From assembly GCA_011523485.1 (NCBI GenBank), contig WTGR01000263.1, forward strand, positions 1-6,424: DNA of 6,424 nt, written 5' to 3'. Both the position numbers and the translations under genes were made by a program. Positions 5,077 to 6,424 of the stretch are shown here, one piece after another. The DNA comes from Acidobacteriota bacterium (GTDB lineage: Bacteria > Acidobacteriota > Vicinamibacteria > Vicinamibacterales > UBA8438). How positions within the stretch are numbered: position 1 is the first letter of the stretch; each line of letters opens with the position of its first letter. The notes below the pieces were generated by a model, which was not told where the DNA came from, ran no database searches, and saw only the letters and a program-made list of their open reading frames with translations.

Positions 5077-6177
5077 TCACGCCGGTAAGGACACAACGTT
5101 GTAGAGCGTGTCCCGCTCCACCGGCTCGCGGCCGGCGACGCGGATCAGGCGGGAGATCTCGGCCGGGGTCATCGCCTCGGGGGTCGGGGCGCCCGCCATG
5201 TGGTAGATGCGCTCCTCCTGCACCGTGCCGTCGAGGTCGTCGACCCCGAACCAGAGCGAGGTCTGGGCCACGCCGACGCCGGTGGCGATCCAGAACGCCT
5301 TCACGTGCGGGAAGTTGTCGAGCATCAGGCGGGCGACGGCGTGGACGCGCAGGGTGTCGGCCGCGGTGGGGGCCGGCAGCTTCTCCATCCGGTTGTTGTC
5401 GGGATGGAACGCCAGCGGAATGAAGGCCTGGAACCCCCCGGTCTCGTCCTGCAACGCGCGGGCGCGCAGCATGTGGTCCACGCGCTCCTCGTCGGTCTCG
5501 ATATGCCCGTAGAGCATCGTCACGTTCGAGCGCATGCCGAGCCGATGAGCGAGCCGGTGGATGGCCAGGTAACGATCCGCGTCCGCCTTGTCATGGCAGA
5601 TCTTGCGACGCACGCGCTCGGAGAACACCTCGGCTCCTCCGCCGGGGAGCGAATCGAGCCCGGCGTCCATCAGGTCGCGGAGCACCTGCTCGTCGGTCAT
5701 GCCGTAGAGCTCCGAGAAGAACGCGATCTCGATCGCCGTAAAGCACTTCAGGTGGATGTCCGGCCTGATGCGCTTGAAGCCGCGCAACAACTCCAGGTAG
5801 TAGTCCCAGGGCAGATCCGGATGCAAGCCATTGACCACGTGCACCTCGGTCAGCGGCTGATGAGCCCGCTCCCGCAGCTTGTCCCACGCTTGCTCCAGGC
5901 TCATCGTGTAGGCGCCGTCGTCGCCCGGCTGCAGGCGGGCGAACGCACAGAACAGGCAGCTTGCGACGCAGACGTTGGTCGCTTCCAGGCGGATATTGTG
6001 GTTGAAGAACGTGCGCGCCCCGTGACGCTTCTCGCGCTCCCGGTTGGCAAGCCAGCCGACCGCGAGCAGGTCCGGACACGCGAACAGCCCGACCCCGTCC
6101 GCCAGGTCGAGGCGGACGCCTCCGTCCAGCTTGTCGGCAACGTCCCGCAGCCCCGCCGACGCGATGCGCGCGTACAT
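5077..6177 (-). CDS. mqnE: Aminofutalosine synthase, radical SAM enzyme of menaquinone synthesis
   Basis: Joins 3-[(1-carboxyvinyl)oxy]benzoate with the 5'-deoxyadenosyl group of SAM to give 6-amino-6-deoxyfutalosine, an early step of the futalosine route to menaquinone. The 366-residue length is typical. The radical SAM cluster motif is Cys70-x3-Cys74-x2-Cys77 (TNVCVASCLFCAF). Family segments follow in order: KCFTAIEI (144-151), DSLPGGGAEVFSERVR (175-190), MLYGHIETDEERVDHM (221-236), QDETGGFQAFIPLAFHP (243-259), LMLDNFPHVKAFW (284-296), DDLDGTV (313-319), HMAGA (326-330) and AGREPVERDTLYN (348-360). The related MqnC was considered, but the DDLDGTV and HMAGA segments and overall pattern favour MqnE. 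The ATG at 6177 is preceded by AAGGGGA (6181-6187), though only 3 nt away. It starts 17 nt after mqnD, so the two form an operon. The gene is intact at its 3' end, directly before the ATPase gene. Confidence 0.93.
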   Translation of the reverse strand: MYARIASAGLRDVADKLDGGVRLDLADGVGLFACPDLLAVGWLANREREKRHGARTFFNHNIRLEATNVCVASCLFCAFARLQPGDDGAYTMSLEQAWDKLRERAHQPLTEVHVVNGLHPDLPWDYYLELLRGFKRIRPDIHLKCFTAIEIAFFSELYGMTDEQVLRDLMDAGLDSLPGGGAEVFSERVRRKICHDKADADRYLAIHRLAHRLGMRSNVTMLYGHIETDEERVDHMLRARALQDETGGFQAFIPLAFHPDNNRMEKLPAPTAADTLRVHAVARLMLDNFPHVKAFWIATGVGVAQTSLWFGVDDLDGTVQEERIYHMAGAPTPEAMTPAEISRLIRVAGREPVERDTLYNVVSLPA

Positions 6178-6194
6178 GGCTCCCCTTCGCCCTC

Positions 6195-6424
6195 TCAGTC
6201 GACGAACTCGACGGGCACCGGCTCCGGAATCACCCTGCGCTCGTAGGCGTCGGCGAACAGGCGCTCCACCGCGGCGCGTCCTCGTTCGCCGTAGTCCAGG
6301 GTCAACCCGTTCACGTACATGCCGACGAAGCGGTCGGTCCGCTCGGCATCGAGGCCGCGACCGAACTCGAGCGCGTACTCTATGGCGTCATTGCGATGGT
6401 CGAGCGCGTGCGCGATGCTGGCCC
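6195..6424 (-). CDS. mqnD: 1,4-dihydroxy-6-naphthoate synthase, C-terminal fragment (5' end outside the window)
   Basis: Only the last 75 codons and the TGA stop (6195-6197) are inside the window. The translated end carries segments typical of the MqnD C-terminus: SIAHALDHRNDAIEYALEFG (residues 2-21 of the visible part), the TDRFVGMYVN segment (29-38), LDYGERGR (42-49) and IPEPVPVEFV (65-74). MqnD converts cyclic dehypoxanthinylfutalosine to 1,4-dihydroxy-6-naphthoate, the naphthoate precursor of menaquinone. The related periplasmic-binding-fold enzyme MqnA was considered, but the FVGMYVN and LDYGERGR pattern fits MqnD better. It is 17 nt upstream of mqnE and in the same operon. Confidence 0.85.
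   Translation of the reverse strand, partial: ASIAHALDHRNDAIEYALEFGRGLDAERTDRFVGMYVNGLTLDYGERGRAAVERLFADAYERRVIPEPVPVEFVD

Overview
The window reads as ordinary bacterial chromosome from a GC-rich organism (most genes about 70% GC on hand-counted lines) that makes menaquinone by the futalosine pathway. All six protein-coding genes lie on the minus strand. A GC-rich Acidobacteriota (Vicinamibacteria-like) origin is my best guess from codon use and gene style, but no rRNA or other marker is present, so the phylum is an inference only.

Reading in the direction of transcription (right to left), the first block is an operon-like run: the 3' end of mqnD (6195-6424), complete mqnE (5077-6177), an ABC/RecF-like ATPase gene (3869-5047) and a DUF4276-family gene (3209-3838). 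Gaps are 17, 29 and 30 nt, each containing a plausible Shine-Dalgarno sequence. mqnD and mqnE are housekeeping genes. The last two are accessory in character: an ATPase without an effector domain followed by a small protein with TOPRIM-like acidic motifs, the general layout of ATPase-nuclease conflict systems such as PARIS or OLD-type pairs. The ATPase gene is visibly less GC-rich than its neighbours. The run appears to end at an intrinsic terminator-like hairpin at 2983-3011, after about 200 nt without a convincing gene.

The second block is NAD synthesis and oxidative defence. nadA (quinolinate synthase, 1672-2802) is preceded by a dense leader and promoter region (2806-2970). It contains two identical 18-bp AT-rich dyads that match the operator consensus of the NADH-sensing repressor Rex at 13 of 14 fixed positions, with a strong terminator-like hairpin between them. 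This suggests redox control of NAD synthesis, possibly with attenuation. sodA (Mn-type superoxide dismutase, 867-1466) follows after 205 nt containing tandem 11-bp repeats and several hairpins.

The last gene (1-772, 3' end outside the window) encodes a multi-spanning membrane protein I do not recognise. It has a good ribosome binding site and a conserved-looking Gly-His-Trp-Tyr segment.

The most interesting points are the Rex-like operator pair with the hairpin before nadA, and the ATPase plus DUF4276 pair attached to the end of a menaquinone operon. No tRNA, rRNA, CRISPR array, insertion sequence or origin was seen.
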